Translations under genes and position numbers: made by a program
Notes under the pieces: generated by a model
What the model was told of the DNA's origin: nothing
The model's database searches: none
The model's input: the letters and a program-made list of their open reading frames with translations, nothing else
DNA from: Triatoma infestans
Lineage: Eukaryota > Arthropoda > Insecta > Hemiptera > Reduviidae
Assembly (NCBI GenBank): GCA_011037195.1
Contig: JAAEAF010002315.1
Span: 62,001-126,000 of the forward strand
Reading direction: 5' to 3'
DNA: 64,000 nucleotides
Shown here: in pieces, positions 46,610-59,437 of the stretch
Position numbering within the stretch: position 1 is the stretch's first letter
Layout of the letters: every line of letters begins with the position of its first letter

Positions 46610-46780
46610 CCTTAAACAATTTGGACACCGACAAGTTTATTGTCAAAATACAAAATAGACCTGCTATATGTGGGGACTCATCGACTGATGATTATTGTAA
46701 TCGAGAGTTGAAGAAGAAATACTGGGAAAAGGAAATTTTTGGAGAAGACATAAGGAGGAGAAGTGCTGGGAAGAGATTCT
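46610..46780 (+). pseudogene. MADF-domain fragment
   Basis: The open frame contains DTDKFIVKIQNRPAI and then DSSTDDYCNRELKKKYWEK, the first half of a MADF (Myb/SANT-like, DNA-binding) domain. The conserved Trp in the RPAIWDSS motif is replaced by CG, and the frame ends about 15 residues later, so the domain is incomplete. It could be a relic of a MADF gene or of a Harbinger-type element. No introns or flanking exons were found. Confidence 0.5.
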
Positions 46781-47079
46781 GACGTAATTGAAAAACTTAT
46801 CTTCCTATTTCCGTAAATTACTGTACAAAGTAACAAACAATCCATGTCTGCTGAAATCCGCAACGAATGGACCCACCCTTCTACCCCTTACTCCCATTCC
46901 ATTTTCTTCAATGACATCATCGACTACAGTGATTCTTAATAACTGTACAACATCCATTATGAGAATGACAGAACCTACCTTCTTGGTTGGCGTCTCTTGG
47001 TCGTGTAGAACCTGCAAATGCCAAAACCTGCTGCCGTTGCGTCCTAGTATAATACGGTTGTAAGGTTATTTAATTTATT

Positions 47080-48110
47080 AAACTATTTGGAGAAAAAAAA
47101 AAACAGCTAAACTGTTACGGGTAAATAATTAGTAATATGAACTTGGACCAGTTTTGTTTTTATAACTAATTGATTTGATTATTTTTGCAATAAAATTATA
47201 TCCAAAGTATCTTCTGTCAATAATATTACAAAACTACGCCGCCGTTTGATTAGATATAAGTAATGCAATTAAAGTCGGCGCCAATATCTTACTATATGGG
47301 TAGGTAGGAACACACACACCCATTGTATTAACAACAATCACAAACACACTTTAACCTTAACTAGAATTTCCAACATTTCTAATGTCATATTTATAACCTT
47401 TCATTCTGAGTTTATTACCACTCTTACTCCTCTTATTACAGTTATAAATAAAGGGACAAATTTTCTTTTGTAGTAACATAAATATACAGAGTGTGTGGGG
47501 GGGGGGGCAAGTGCCAATCGACCAACAGAGGCAGGTATAGAGAATGATTAATTTTATAGTGGCTAATAATATTAAACTAACGCATTTTAATATCTCTAAT
47601 TCCTAAAAACAAGCTCATTTTTTTTTTAGAAAAATGTAATTATTATTTTTATATATTATGAGAACATATTATTCGTAGTCAATGAATTTATAGAAATCAA
47701 TAAATATTGAAGTAAGAATACTTAACAGAATCTTATTATTGCTATATTTATGGCCTGTTCATGGTTCTTTGTACTTTTTCTTATAGTACTATACACACCT
47801 GACGTCTAAACTTCAGTGAACGAGATGAACAATGTTTTATACATGACGTTTATAGATTTCCTACCTTCATAGATAGAGTGTAATATAGTTATAATAGAAT
47901 CGTACATTCTATTGTTATATGATGTACGTACAATATTGAGTTTTATTATATTTTCAAAAATTAAAAATACCATGAAATAAAGATTTCTTCAAAAAATATA
48001 GTATTCTATTGGTAAATAATTAGTGCATTTTTTTTGCAGTTGTTTAATGAAGTAATTTAGAAAGTTATATTAGGAATTTAATAATGAAACTTCAAGAGGA
48101 GCAAATGTTT
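47080..48110. other. No gene recognised
   Basis: AT-rich with a (TG)n(G)n patch near 47491-47508. Confidence 0.4.
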
Positions 48111-48289
48111 ATCAATATGAACATCAGTCCGACATAAACATAGATAAGGAAAATAGAAAAGAAACCTGGAGAATATTGCAAATAAACAGCGAAATGACTG
48201 CATAGGGTTTTAAACTTCTGAGAGACGATCTACACAACAACAGCAAGAGATATATTGCCCTGGATTTTGACGAGTAAACATAAATCATT

Positions 48290-48560
48290 GATCCAACCCG
48301 AAGAGTTAAGGTTTGTCCAGAAAACTACAGTAGAGATAGAAGCCGAAATATGACAATCAAGTTTAATTTCGAAGTAACGCCTGTTATTGAAGTAAAAAGA
48401 ACAGAGTAGACTGGTGGGTTGTAGGCTAGAAAACGAAGCCGCAATGCAGTTGGTTGGATGCTAGAGTTGAGGGCAAAGGAAGAAGTGGAAGTCCGACACT
48501 GAAATGGGCGGATAGATCAAAAAAGCTATTTACAAATAAAAAGTATGGACGGAGTAAAAA
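48290..48560 (+). pseudogene. Possible decayed LINE C-terminal fragment
   Basis: One frame contains SWLDARVEGKGRSGSPTLKW, which resembles the (K/R)GRPxxRW segment at the end of RTE-like LINE proteins. Weak, with no other confirmed motif. Confidence 0.3.
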
Positions 48561-49931
48561 AAATGAATTCGCCCAAGACGAATCATTGGAGGAGTTTAGT
48601 TGGAGGGAGAGGTCTAACTATGATGATACTGATGATAAATTATTTACACTAGAACTTTGTTTTGTTTAATGGACTTAAAAACTTATACAAAATATGATAT
48701 TTGAAATTAAATGATAAAAAGTCCCTGGTATATATATATATATATAATACTATACAGTATCGGAGCTTTCGACCTGGGAGCCAGATCATTCTCAAGATAA
48801 CACAATTAGATTAAAACAAATAAATTATTTAAAGCATTATAAAAAATTTTTTGCAAGTGGAAATGACCAGAATAGAGTTAATAGTAAGCTCTAATAGAGA
48901 ATCATGCTTATAACTGAGTTATTCAGTTAACTAATTTGTTATACGGTTAAAGCATTTGATAATGATAAAATAATAACAAAATTACACACTGTAGTAAGCA
49001 ATTTATAATTGTGCATTGCATTCCTATAACATTTTGTGGTAGACACATAGACATACAGGAGCGCCCGCTCTAGCGGTTACGTTGCCCCGGACAAAAATTG
49101 AAGGCAAATTGCTGCCCTTAAGAATATATATATATTTTTCTAAGCAAAGCCATGCATATATGTTCAAACACAAGCTGATGAAGCAGCGCTCTGCTCGCGT
49201 GCTAATGCTTTCTGTTCAGAGAAGTAAGTATATATGCATGTTCAAACAAGTTCAAGTATCGCCCTTTACAAATTCTGCGTTAATTTTTCAATAATAGTAC
49301 AAATATTTCTAGCTTTCAGACAGAAACAATATAAATACGCTACGCCCTATAAATTTTTAGCGAACGAAAAAATCGATTAGTGAAATTTTCTATTAATTGA
49401 ATATTTAACACATCAATATTTTTTCTCACTCTTACAGCCAAAATGGCGCCCCAGACAAATGTCCGGGGGGTTGACCGCCCCTAGAACGGGTGCTGCATAT
49501 TCCCATACACGTCACCTAAGACGTCACAGGAGGCTGGCTGGTAGTACCACCTACCACACAACTACCTCAACATTAACACCCTAGGGAAATCAAGACTTTA
49601 CCGCTAAAGAAAAACTAAAGAATTCCAAGGGTGGACAAGTGACCACTATAAAGGGACGGAGTTTTTCTACAGAAAGATAGTATCATAGACCTTCATGAAA
49701 GCAACATTCTACCAGCCTGTTCTACCAGTCTGTTGCGCCGCTCTATAAGTCTTACGGCTAGAAGGATTTCCAGAATTCGCAATTACTGATTTTAGCTTAG
49801 TGCTTTCTTGCACCATTATTTGACAAATTCTCTTCAAATTTGGAAGAGAATGTATTAAATGTATGTGTGTCTTTAATATTATAAAGTTGTATAACCATAG
49901 TTTACGCACAATAGAGATGAATACCAAAAAG

Positions 49932-50843
49932 TCTGGTGTGAAACACTCACACAACTTTCTCTTACTCCAGTTCTCAAAATTATAATGGACAAATTTTATA
50001 GTTTGTGTACCAAATTTAATGAAATTCGTCGAAAACTGAAAAAACTGTCCAGTAGTAAAAGCACACTTCCGGTTTACTAATTTTCTTGAAACTCAGAATT
50101 TTGGCCATCTATTTATTTCTAATTAATTTTGTTTGGATGATAGAATTGTATAATCAACTATGATACCATTTTAGAAAAAAACATAGCCCCACCCCTCCTC
50201 CAAAAATGCACTTAAATGAATTTTCCCAGAGAAATGTTTTAAATAAAATTTGTAGTATGTTTAGTTTATATAAGCAGTTTCAAAAAAATCGTCAGAGCCA
50301 TTTTTGAGAAAATCGCGTAAGAGTGAAAAAAAATCATTTACGAAAGTGATAATGTAAACGCACTTCCGGTTATCCGATTTTTTTTTTGAAACTCGGAATT
50401 TCAACAACATATTCAATTCTAATTACACATTATTTAGATGATAGAATTGTTAAATAAACTGAAATACCACTTTAGATGAAAACTTAACCCCATCCCTCCC
50501 CCAAAAACTGCCCTTAAATGAATTTTCCTAGGGAAAAGTTTCAAATAGAAGTTGTAGCTCTTTGTATGTGTAGTAGTTGATATACGCAGTTTGATGAAAA
50601 TCATTAGAGCCATTTTTGAGAACATCGCAAAAACGTAAAAAAAAAAAAAAAAACAACAAGTAAAGTGGTTCTTTAGGTTGAGAAATTTTGAGCTACGCTA
50701 TTCACATACATACATAAAGGCCATTTGCTAAAAACCACTTTTTTGGTCTCAGGGGACCTCAAAACGGATATTTCCGGTGAAAACCCGATATCGAAAATTT
50801 GACACGATTACAATACTTCCTCTTACTAGAAGTAAGAAAAAGT
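49932..50843 (+). mobile_element. HINE-like repeat, copy D
   Basis: The start is TCTGGTGTGAAACACTCACA and the end AGAAGTAAGAAAAAGT, so the 3' hairpin is slightly eroded. Both internal units are present; the microsatellite is reduced. Confidence 0.82.
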
Positions 50844-51049
50844 AAAAAAAAAAACACAGAACATGGAAGGGGGAAAACGGAACTTGAAACTCAGGCAGCT
50901 AGCTAGTCATGCAGCAACCCCTGTCAAGCTGAAAAGGACAAGCAATACTGAAAAGTCACTTTTCAGCTTTAAGACTCATCCAGAACAATCCAAAAAATAA
51001 ATTTTCACCCAAATATCAAGCCTATGTGTGAGTAGAATACCAAGGATTA

Positions 51050-51180
51050 AAAAGCAAAGTCATTGGAGTCTACAAAAATTACGAAAAATTCAGCAAAGGT
51101 GCACTACTTTCCAACTGACGTATTTTGACTAAGTTTTCCGTGAAAACTCAAGATAAAAAATTATTTAGAAATAGAAAATC
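51050..51180 (+). mobile_element. HINE-like repeat, 3' fragment
   Basis: Weak match in order: AGTCATTGGAG, GGTGCACTACTTTCC, then TTTTCCGTGAAAACTCAAGAT. Confidence 0.4.
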
Positions 51181-51450
51181 TAAATTTAAAAGAACCTTAT
51201 GATTTAAATATATTAACAAAAAAAAAAAAAAAAGAAGAGTATTCCTCTTGATGAATATTATAAACTGATTAGTCAGTTGTTAATTATTATTATAATTACA
51301 AAGGCGTAATTATTTCTAATGAGTCAGATGTGGCGTAAAATGATATTTTGTAGAAAGCAAACTTGTCTAGTTTAATAAAAACGCAACTGATATCTTGAGT
51401 ATAATATAAACAGAAATGTTTTTGGTGTTCGTTACGACCGTTGTATTCAA

Positions 51451-51645
51451 TGTTGAAAATGGATTTTGAGGTTCGGTCAAACAAAAGAACTCTTTTTTAA
51501 ATTTCTGTTAGTCCTTGTTTTTTGATATGTATTTCAATCAACCTTTGTACAGACCCTGAAGAAGGCAATAAATTTGCCGAAACGTCGGTAGAAATTTAAA
51601 AAAGAGTTCTTTCGTTTGACCGAACCTCAAAATCCATTTTCAACA
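51451..51645. repeat. Inverted repeat enclosing family-2 hammerhead-like motif
   Basis: The arms 51451-51506 and 51591-51645 are nearly perfect complements (TGTTGAAAATGGATTTTGAG with its partner). The motif lies on the right side of the loop, touching the right arm. Confidence 0.85.
51553..51589 (+). ncRNA. Hammerhead-ribozyme-like motif, family 2, best copy
   Basis: In order: ACC (stem I, 5'), CTGAAGA, one extra A, GGCAA-TAAAT-TTGCC (stem II), GAAA, CGT, C (predicted cleavage base), GGT (stem I, 3'). ACGT is self-complementary, as in dimeric hammerheads. The core is complete apart from the extra nucleotide before stem II. It resembles motifs known from Penelope-like elements. Confidence 0.5.
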
Positions 51646-51758
51646 TAAACAGAAATGTCATAGTGCAATCAAGTATTTATTTTTTTAAACGCATCCTATA
51701 ATATAGTACAATTATTATCCCCGACAGCAGATTTATAATTTAAAAAACGATTCTAATT

Positions 51759-52752
51759 ACTTCTCTTACTCCTAGTAAGAGGAAGTATTGTAATCGTGTC
51801 AAATTTTCGATATCGAGTTTTCACCGGAAATATCTGTTTTGAGGTCCCCTGAGTCCAAAAAAGTGGTTTTTAGCAAATGGTCTGTGTGTGTGTGAACAGC
51901 GTAGCTCAAAATCGAAAAACCATAGAAAATTGAAACTTGATATTCCGTTTAGGTATCACCATGGGATCTGACAGTATGTTATCTGTCAAAATTTCTCAAC
52001 CTAAAGTACCACCTTACTTGTTGTTTTTTTTTACTTTTTTGCGTTTTTCTCGAAAATGGCTCCGACGATTTTCTACAAACTTGGTATATCAACTACACAT
52101 ACAATCAGCTACAACTTTTATTTGAAATGTTTCTCTGGGAAAATTCATTTAAGGGCACTTTTGGGGGAGAGGTGGGGAAAAGTTTCCATCTAAAGTGCTA
52201 TTTCAGTTTATTAAACAATTCTATCATCTAAATAAAATTAATTAGAATTGAATATGTCATTCAAATTCCGAGTTTCAAAAAAAATCGGATAACCGGAAAT
52301 GCGTTTACATTACCACATTACTAAATTTTTTTCACTTTTTCGCGATTTTCTCAAAAACGTCTCCGACTATTTTCTTGAAAGTTCGTATATAAACTAAATA
52401 TACAAAGATCTACAACTTTTACTTAAAACATTTCTCTGGGAAAATTCATTTAAGGGCACTTTTGGAGGAGGGGTGGGGTTATGTTTTTCTCTAAAGTGCT
52501 ATCATAGTTGGATTCTACAATTCTATCATCCAAACAAAATTAATTAGAAATAAATAGATTGCCAAAATTTTCCTGTTTCAAGAAAATTAGTAAATCGGAA
52601 GTGCGCTTTGAATGAACAGTTTTTTTTTTTTTCAGTTTTCGACGAATTTTATTAAATTTGTTATACTAATTATAAAATTTATCAATTATAATTTTCAAAA
52701 CTGGAGTAAGTTTGAGTGTTTGAGCTGGAGTGTGCGAGTGTTTCATACCAGA
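51759..52752 (-). mobile_element. HINE-like repeat, copy E (near full length)
   Basis: The reversed 3' hairpin (CTCTTACTCCTAGTAAGAG) lies at the left and the reversed 5' end (GTGTTTCATACCAGA) at the right, with two internal units and a short TG tract. The 5' subterminal repeat is damaged. Confidence 0.82.
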
Positions 52753-52759
52753 TTTTTTT

Positions 52760-55535
52760 GTTTTGTTTTGTTTTTGTTTTTTTGCAAAGTATCATGTAAA
52801 TTTCCCATAGAATAAAGCTTAGTTTCAAGGTTAATACTTCCGTTTTTTTTTTTCTCGATAATTAACCATAATTAAAAGGTTTGTTTTTTTTATATTTATT
52901 CAATAAAAAAAAAATGTCACTTTATTAACATTAAATAAAAAATGGCGAGAAATATTACTGAAGATACTTTTTTCGCTAGCTTATGTAAATCATTATCATT
53001 TTTTAACACATGAAACTGGAAGGTAAAAAAACAAAACAAAACAACATCACAAAACCTTGAATACTAGTTTATCTGTGGGTCGATAATTTTTTTTTTATTA
53101 AAGCGAATACCTGCATTATGTTTATAATCAATTGAGTTCAAAAACAAACAAATATTATGATAATAAAATATTTATCAAATAAGTAAATTAATTTGGATTA
53201 TAACAGAAACAAAAATGATTTTTGGAAGCTGATGCACAGTAACCTAATAATGATCAATTTTAGGATGGACACAATCCAAGTATAGTGATATAGTTTTACG
53301 AAAAAGAACTGATAGAATAATAAAGCGGTATAATGCAAACAAAAAAGATCGTCTCCGTCTACTTAAACCTCAAGAAAACTATGACGATAAGTAGTCCGAG
53401 CTCTGAAGGTTTAAGAGACGTTGTCCACATAAACTTTACATATCTGGGTAGGTTATCTGGGCAGTCCCCTCTTCCGAACCATAAGTAAAACACCCTTTTA
53501 CCTGGTCAGATAATGCTTTAAGCGTCTACATAACATCCTTCCGTATAACTTCTGATTTTAGACAGCATTTCGTATTGTAATAGTTAATTTACACTTCTTT
53601 ATCTTATTTCTTTTTTTTTCTGTCTATCCTATATTTTAATTCCTTCTAAGAGGTGGGTGGGTGTCTAAAATATATATGGAAAAGATTTCCCCAGAGAGGT
53701 TGCAGCCAGACGCACTCCAAGTGATTCAACCACCAATATTCAAGCAAGTTAGTTTTTCCTGGTAAACGAAAGAATGAGTTGAGCAGGCAATATATAGTAC
53801 GCCCTTTGCATATTTTGGATCTGTCCATGGATCCCACATTGAAGCAAATAAGTCAAAGATTTTTCAAACTTTATGCAAAAAAGTTTCATGCATTCATTTT
53901 TGTAATGAAGATAATCCTGATTATCAGCGAAATCAACGTTAATAAAATACCATGAAACGAAACCATTCGGTTTAAAACCATGTCCGTGGTATGGCATAAA
54001 AATATGGGAGACGTTTTGCCCATATTGATAGTGGCTCCATTAAGGTATAATTATTACTGGTTTCAAGTTTTACACTATCACCTTAAAACTAAATCCAACC
54101 TGATGAGAAAGGCCTATTGCGACCAGGGCAAAACTGTAGGTTTATGCCTGCCAGACCACGGACACCGTCTCAGCCTGAAATTCTTTCGACTGTTTTTTCC
54201 AACAATGGCCGTGGAAGTCATGCTCTAAGCCTGATGAGAGAACAATCGTGCAGTACCATGAGCCTCATGTGATCTAAATTCTTCAAGAACATTTGATTGA
54301 GAACCCCAGCTAGTATAGAGTAAACACTATAACTAGCCTTCCTGGAAAATCAGGAAAGAAAGTTTACACGGGAAATGAAAAGATCATAAAAGAAGGCTGA
54401 TAAGAATCACTCTTGCTGATGCACCACGCTTCATCTTGGACAGCCGTATTTACAAACAAAAAAATTGGTCAATTTTACTCGGTTAGAAAGACGAAGTTTC
54501 TGTATGTGTCATATTTAAAAAAATAAATAAAAGTCCACAATCTACAAAATGCTGTTTCTTGCGAAAACAGCAACAACAATTACTCATTTTTCAGCGAAAT
54601 GAAGATTAGAATTGAAATTTTAACCCAAATACACAAATAAATATTTGAAAAGTAAAAAAAAAAATACAATGTCTATTACAATCAGTCAATTGATAAACAG
54701 GTTTATGTCATATTTAAATTGAAGGTTTCTATTCATTATTTATCTGTTGCTAATTAAGAGCAAGGTTAAAAGAAGTTCACACTTTGCTGTTTAATACCAA
54801 AACGTTACCGTCATATTTATAATAAGTTGTAAGTTCTTTTCAAAAAATAATGAAGTCTTCAAATTGGATCTTTCATAAATATTCCATTACTAAATTATTC
54901 TTCTCTATTGTTTCAGTAGTTTTAATTTTAGGTTTCTACATAATTAAAAGTCACTGTGTGTGAACATTTTTGGTTTTCTCTTATGTAAAAAAATATGTTG
55001 TGAGACATCCTATATTACTTTCGTTTGCTGTAATTCTCATAGTTTTAAAGAGTCACATTGTCTCTAAACTAGGAAATAACAGTATAGAACATTCTAAAGT
55101 TAAGTTTTTTTGGGAAAACTGTTATCAATTTGAGAATTTTTGATTTTAGTCAATGTGTGGTGAGGTAGTGAGGTATATTGCCTCCCCTCTGACATGCTAT
55201 TTCAATAACTCGGCCAAATAATCATAAGGTAAACAACTTAACCTTTTTTCACAAACATCCTATTTCGACCAAAGATCCTGTACCAGTCTCCGGATAAACC
55301 AAGAAGTTATCCATAGAATGGATGAGTGTTTCTTCCTCTATTTTACAAACTTTACAATAGGGATCCCTCTATAAGTGGACCCATTACGTCGAGTTGTTTC
55401 TTTAAACACAATGTCAAGCAAGGAATCCAACTTAGGTGCCTAAGAGAAGTTTTAAAAGGGACAGCAAAATTTTATCATCTGCCAGCAACCCACCAATTAA
55501 CGTTATCGTCATATAATATGTTGTAAGTTCTTTTA
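52760..55535. other. No gene recognised
   Basis: AT-rich. Between 53640 and 54240 composition is less AT-rich and open stretches occur on both strands, but I cannot assign a protein family. A decayed HINE-like 5' end may lie near 54990-55060 (ATGTTGTGAGACATCC). Confidence 0.4.
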
Positions 55536-55544
55536 AGACCCTGA

Positions 55545-56281
55545 ATACTTGGACGGGAATGGATTTGATGGCATGCTCCCGCGTGGAGAAGATATCCCGA
55601 GGATGGACAGCACTACCTTCTTTCCAAGAAGTGCTGGCAAGGGCATCAGAAAGGTTTTAGCCTTAGTGGTTGCCCTGAATGGGAATGGAAAATCCTCGTT
55701 CGTAAAGAAGAGAATGCAGATCTCTTGGTGACTGCCGAGACCGATGATCAGTCGCTCAAGGCAGTCAAAGGGGATAAAGTACCATCCGATTCGGTTTGGG
55801 AAGCTTCCCGTTAGAGGCTGGAAGAAGCTGGAGGGCGAGGGGGATTTTAAGGAGCAGCAGGCTCCTTTGACCTCCACCCTAGAAGAAGGGCCACCGAGGG
55901 AGGATCTTTCCCCGGGGCACGAGCACGATGTCCAGCGAAGAGAGAGCCTGGGAGATGTGGGAGCAATGGAACTATCATCTCTCCGGGGAAGCCTCTCATT
56001 CGAGGAAGAGGAGAAGCTTCTGAGGGAGAAGGGTATTCTTCCACCTTCCCATGAGTAAGCACCCCTTGGGACCAAGCACCGGAGTAGCCCAAGTGAACCT
56101 GCACCATGCAAAGGGCATCTGCCACCACTGCAAGGTTGTTCGCCGAACGGCTACTTGGCCTGGCGCTGATTCAGGAGCCGTGGACAGTCAGAGGGCAGAT
56201 GTGCGGGCTTTTAGGTAAATATGAAATAATGAAAGCATGGTCAGGAAACTTGACAGACATATGCCTAAAGACAGGCTAACT
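55545..56281 (+). pseudogene. LINE fragment: ORF1 C-terminus and ORF2 endonuclease start
   Basis: A GC-rich island holds the 5' part of a non-LTR retrotransposon. The ORF1 remnant ends LSFEEEEKLLREKGILPPSH before a stop at about 56058. ORF2 then opens with VAQVNLHHAK (56084-56113), the usual start of the APE-type endonuclease. It needs a one-base shift to continue as ASATTARLFAERLLGLALIQ, then EPW (the IQEPW motif) to about 56278. Frameshifts in both parts mean it is dead. It may be the same clade as the 3' fragment at 8092-9245, but the two do not overlap. Confidence 0.75.
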
Positions 56282-56299
56282 AAAGGTCAAAGAAGCACC

Positions 56300-57584
56300 A
56301 AATTTGGCCACTTCCACATTCCTTGAGATGCCCCACGTCCTTCGAAAAAGTTAGCATCGACTCTAGTCTTTCTTAGAACATTCTGGTAACAATTTGGAGA
56401 TAAAAACAAAAAAAAACAAAAAAAAAAAAAAAACAAGAATTTAATAATTCATCGAAGACTGATTGCCCGAGCAGATATTAAAACATTTTAAAATTCGACG
56501 TTTCCAAAATAAAACAGATCACAACGCTTCTTCTTTGGCTAAGAGCAAAATGTAAACATTAATGCAATTTTAACGGTAAGTTACGTTAGTAGGGAGTTTA
56601 GGGGAGCTTCAACGTTAAGCATTTGCTATAAAGTACCATTTAAATAAATAAAAAAATTCAACCATCCAAAGCAACGTTAAAATTCCGTGTTTAAACAAAA
56701 TCACTCAACCTATATAAGATATTATCGATAGATTCTTTTAAAAAAAAAAATTTTCCCGGTTCCAACACGTTTCATTTAAACTTTATGTTCCAACGTAAAA
56801 AAAAAAGAAAAAGAAAAATGAAAAGTGAAAATAACAATAAAAGATTACAATAAATTATCATACTACGCCATTTGGTTATCAGTCAAAAAATTAACCAAAT
56901 AACAAACTCATTTACATTCAAATATGGAGTTGATAATATAACTGCTAGTGTTTACATTAACAAGTATTATCTCCGAGTAATACATTATTTGTTTATACCA
57001 TTTTTTTTTTTGAAACAATATAACAATTATTTAGAAATAAACAATATTTTGTTTAATAATATTTATTTACCGTCTCCCTCTGCCAGAAAGGAAAAGTATT
57101 GACAAAATTTTTGAAAATGAGTTTCTTAACCGGAAATACATGTTCTGATGGCCTTTGGATTTGATGTACCGTGTAGAGTGATGATCGGCAACCTATGTCC
57201 CAGCATAAACAATTCAGGTGGCCCACCATAAAGTTTTTCTTTTTTTTAAACTGTATTTTAATTTTAGTATATATAAGCGATGTAATATTAATCGAATTGA
57301 CGCGCGTAGTATCTTGTTCGTATGTATAACTATGCCTAAAAGCAAGCGGAAAAGGTCGAGTAAACCGTTCAATGAAGTTTATCAGTGATTGTTTACATTT
57401 ATTTAGTTTTGCATTAAAATTTAATGTACAATTTTAATAGTGCCTACGTGTTTTATCATTGAAATTGAAATAAATTGTTTAGGTGTGTTATATTTACTTT
57501 GTTTTAACAAAAGTAAACACACTATATGAATAATAAATATCATTGACTCATAAGATTTCAGAATCTTGCGTCCATATAAAAAGT
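56300..57584. other. No gene recognised
   Basis: Very AT-rich sequence; nothing supported. Confidence 0.4.
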
Positions 57585-57782
57585 TTCAAATTATAAACCA
57601 AACTGAAAAAAACTGTTCAGCAAAAATGTACTTCCGGTTCAATAGATTTTCTTCAAAATCATAATTTTGGACAATATATTCATCGTAATTCTATTTATTA
57701 ATATTATTATTTAGACGAATAATAATATAGAATGGTGTAATAACCTATAATAGCAATTTAGAGGAAAATATAACCCTATCCT
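57585..57782 (+). mobile_element. HINE-like repeat, copy H, left half (interrupted)
   Basis: It contains AACTGTTCAGCAAAAATG, ACTTCCGGTTC and the TAGAGGAAAATATAACCC unit, and is cut at CCTATCCT by the hAT-like insertion. It resumes at 60195. Confidence 0.7.
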
Positions 57783-57943
57783 TAGGGATTGTATACCGGT
57801 TTACCGATTTACCCGGTTAACCGATAAATTGACAAAAAATGTTCGGTAAATGAAAAATCCATACTAGAAATTTTTATATAGAAAATAATGTGTTTATAGA
57901 TAGATATTTAAAAGGGCTAAAGAGGCCATTGAAAATAAAAAAA

Positions 57944-58936
57944 TCTGGTGTGAAACACTCACACAACTTTCTCTTACTCCAGTTATCAAAATTATAATTG
58001 ACAAATTTTATAGTTTGTGTACCAAAATTTAATGAAATTTGTCGAAAACTGAAAAAACTATTCAGTAAAAGCGCACTTCCGGTTTACTGATTTTCTTCAC
58101 ACCCGGAATTTTGGCCAACTATTTATTTCTAATTAATTTCATTTGGATGATAGAGTTGTATAATCAAGTATGATACCACTTTAGAGGAAGCTGTAACCCT
58201 ACCCCTCTCCTAAAAGTGCCCTTAAATGAATTTTCCCAGAGAAATGTTTTATATAAAAGTTGTAGATCTTTGAATGTTTAGTTTATATGTGTAGTTTCAA
58301 GAAAATCGTCGGGGCCATTTTTGAGAAAATCGCGAAAAAGTGAAAAAATCATATTTAGTAAAGTGTTAAAACAAAAGCACTTCCGGTTTTCCGATTTTTC
58401 TCAAACTCGGAATTTCAACAACATATTTAATTCTAATTAACATTATTTAAATGACCGAATTGTGTAATAACCCGAAATAGCACTTTAGAGGGTAACCTAA
58501 CCCCACCCCTCCCCCAGAAGGGCCCTTAAATCAATTTTCCCAGAGAAATGTTTCAAATAAAAGTTGTAGCTCCTTGTATATGTAGTTGATGAACCAAGTT
58601 TAAAGAAAATCCTTGGAGCCATTTTTGAAAAAACGCAAAAAAGTAAAAAAGTCAACTAGTAAAGTGGTACTTCCGGTTGAGGAATTTTGACAGATAACGC
58701 ACAGTCAGATCGCATGGTGATACCTAAACGGAATATTAAGTTTCAGTTTTCTACGGTTTTTCGTTTTTGAGCTATGCTGTTCACATACACACACACACAC
58801 ACAAACACACAGACCATTTGCTAAAAACCACTTTTTTGGACTCAGGGGACCTCAAAACGGATATTTCCGGTGAAAACTCGATATCGAAAATTTGACACGA
58901 TTACAATACTTCCTCTTACTAGGAGTAAGAGAAAGT
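57944..58936 (+). mobile_element. HINE-like repeat, copy F (full length)
   Basis: A textbook copy: TCTGGTGTGAAACACTCACA start, AGGAGTAAGAGAAAGT end, ACTTCCGGTT at about 58073, 58377 and 58667 marking two ~300-bp units, and a (CA)n tract near 58785-58813. Confidence 0.88.
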
Positions 58937-59437
58937 AAAACAGGTACGTGTAAGCAACAACAATTGACCTAATTATTAATTTTATGTGAATATTTTTTGT
59001 TTAATTTTAATTAAAACTTTTTTGGGTTTAAGAGCCGCTGTAAAGTCGTACAGAAAGCGCTAGTTACAGTTAGCATAATATGTGATTTGTGCTCTGCAGT
59101 TTTTTGAGATTTTCAAAGGTTTAAAATCTTTACAATTAACGTTTTTCTTAAAGAGTAAGTAAATATCTCCTTTTTTAATATATAAAAATAATAATATGTA
59201 AATATTTCACGTATTTTTTTAAATTAATAGCAATATTGAATACACCACATTATGACAGGACATTAATGCAATATTATTGTAAAATAACATTAAAATAATT
59301 TGGACCTTAAATAAATTTTTTACTTCTAACAAATTAAATACAAATATTTATTACAAGATTCTGATATTATTATACATTAAGATTGTGCAAAATATGTATT
59401 ATTCTAACAAATTATTTATGTATTATTACAAAAAAAA

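Noticed and set aside
54100..54135. CCTGATGAG box as a hammerhead start
   Set aside because: No stem II followed by GAAAC within a plausible distance.
55533..56111. 192-codon minus-strand open frame
   Set aside because: Opposite strand of a GC-rich LINE fragment whose plus strand carries the recognisable ORF1 end and endonuclease start.
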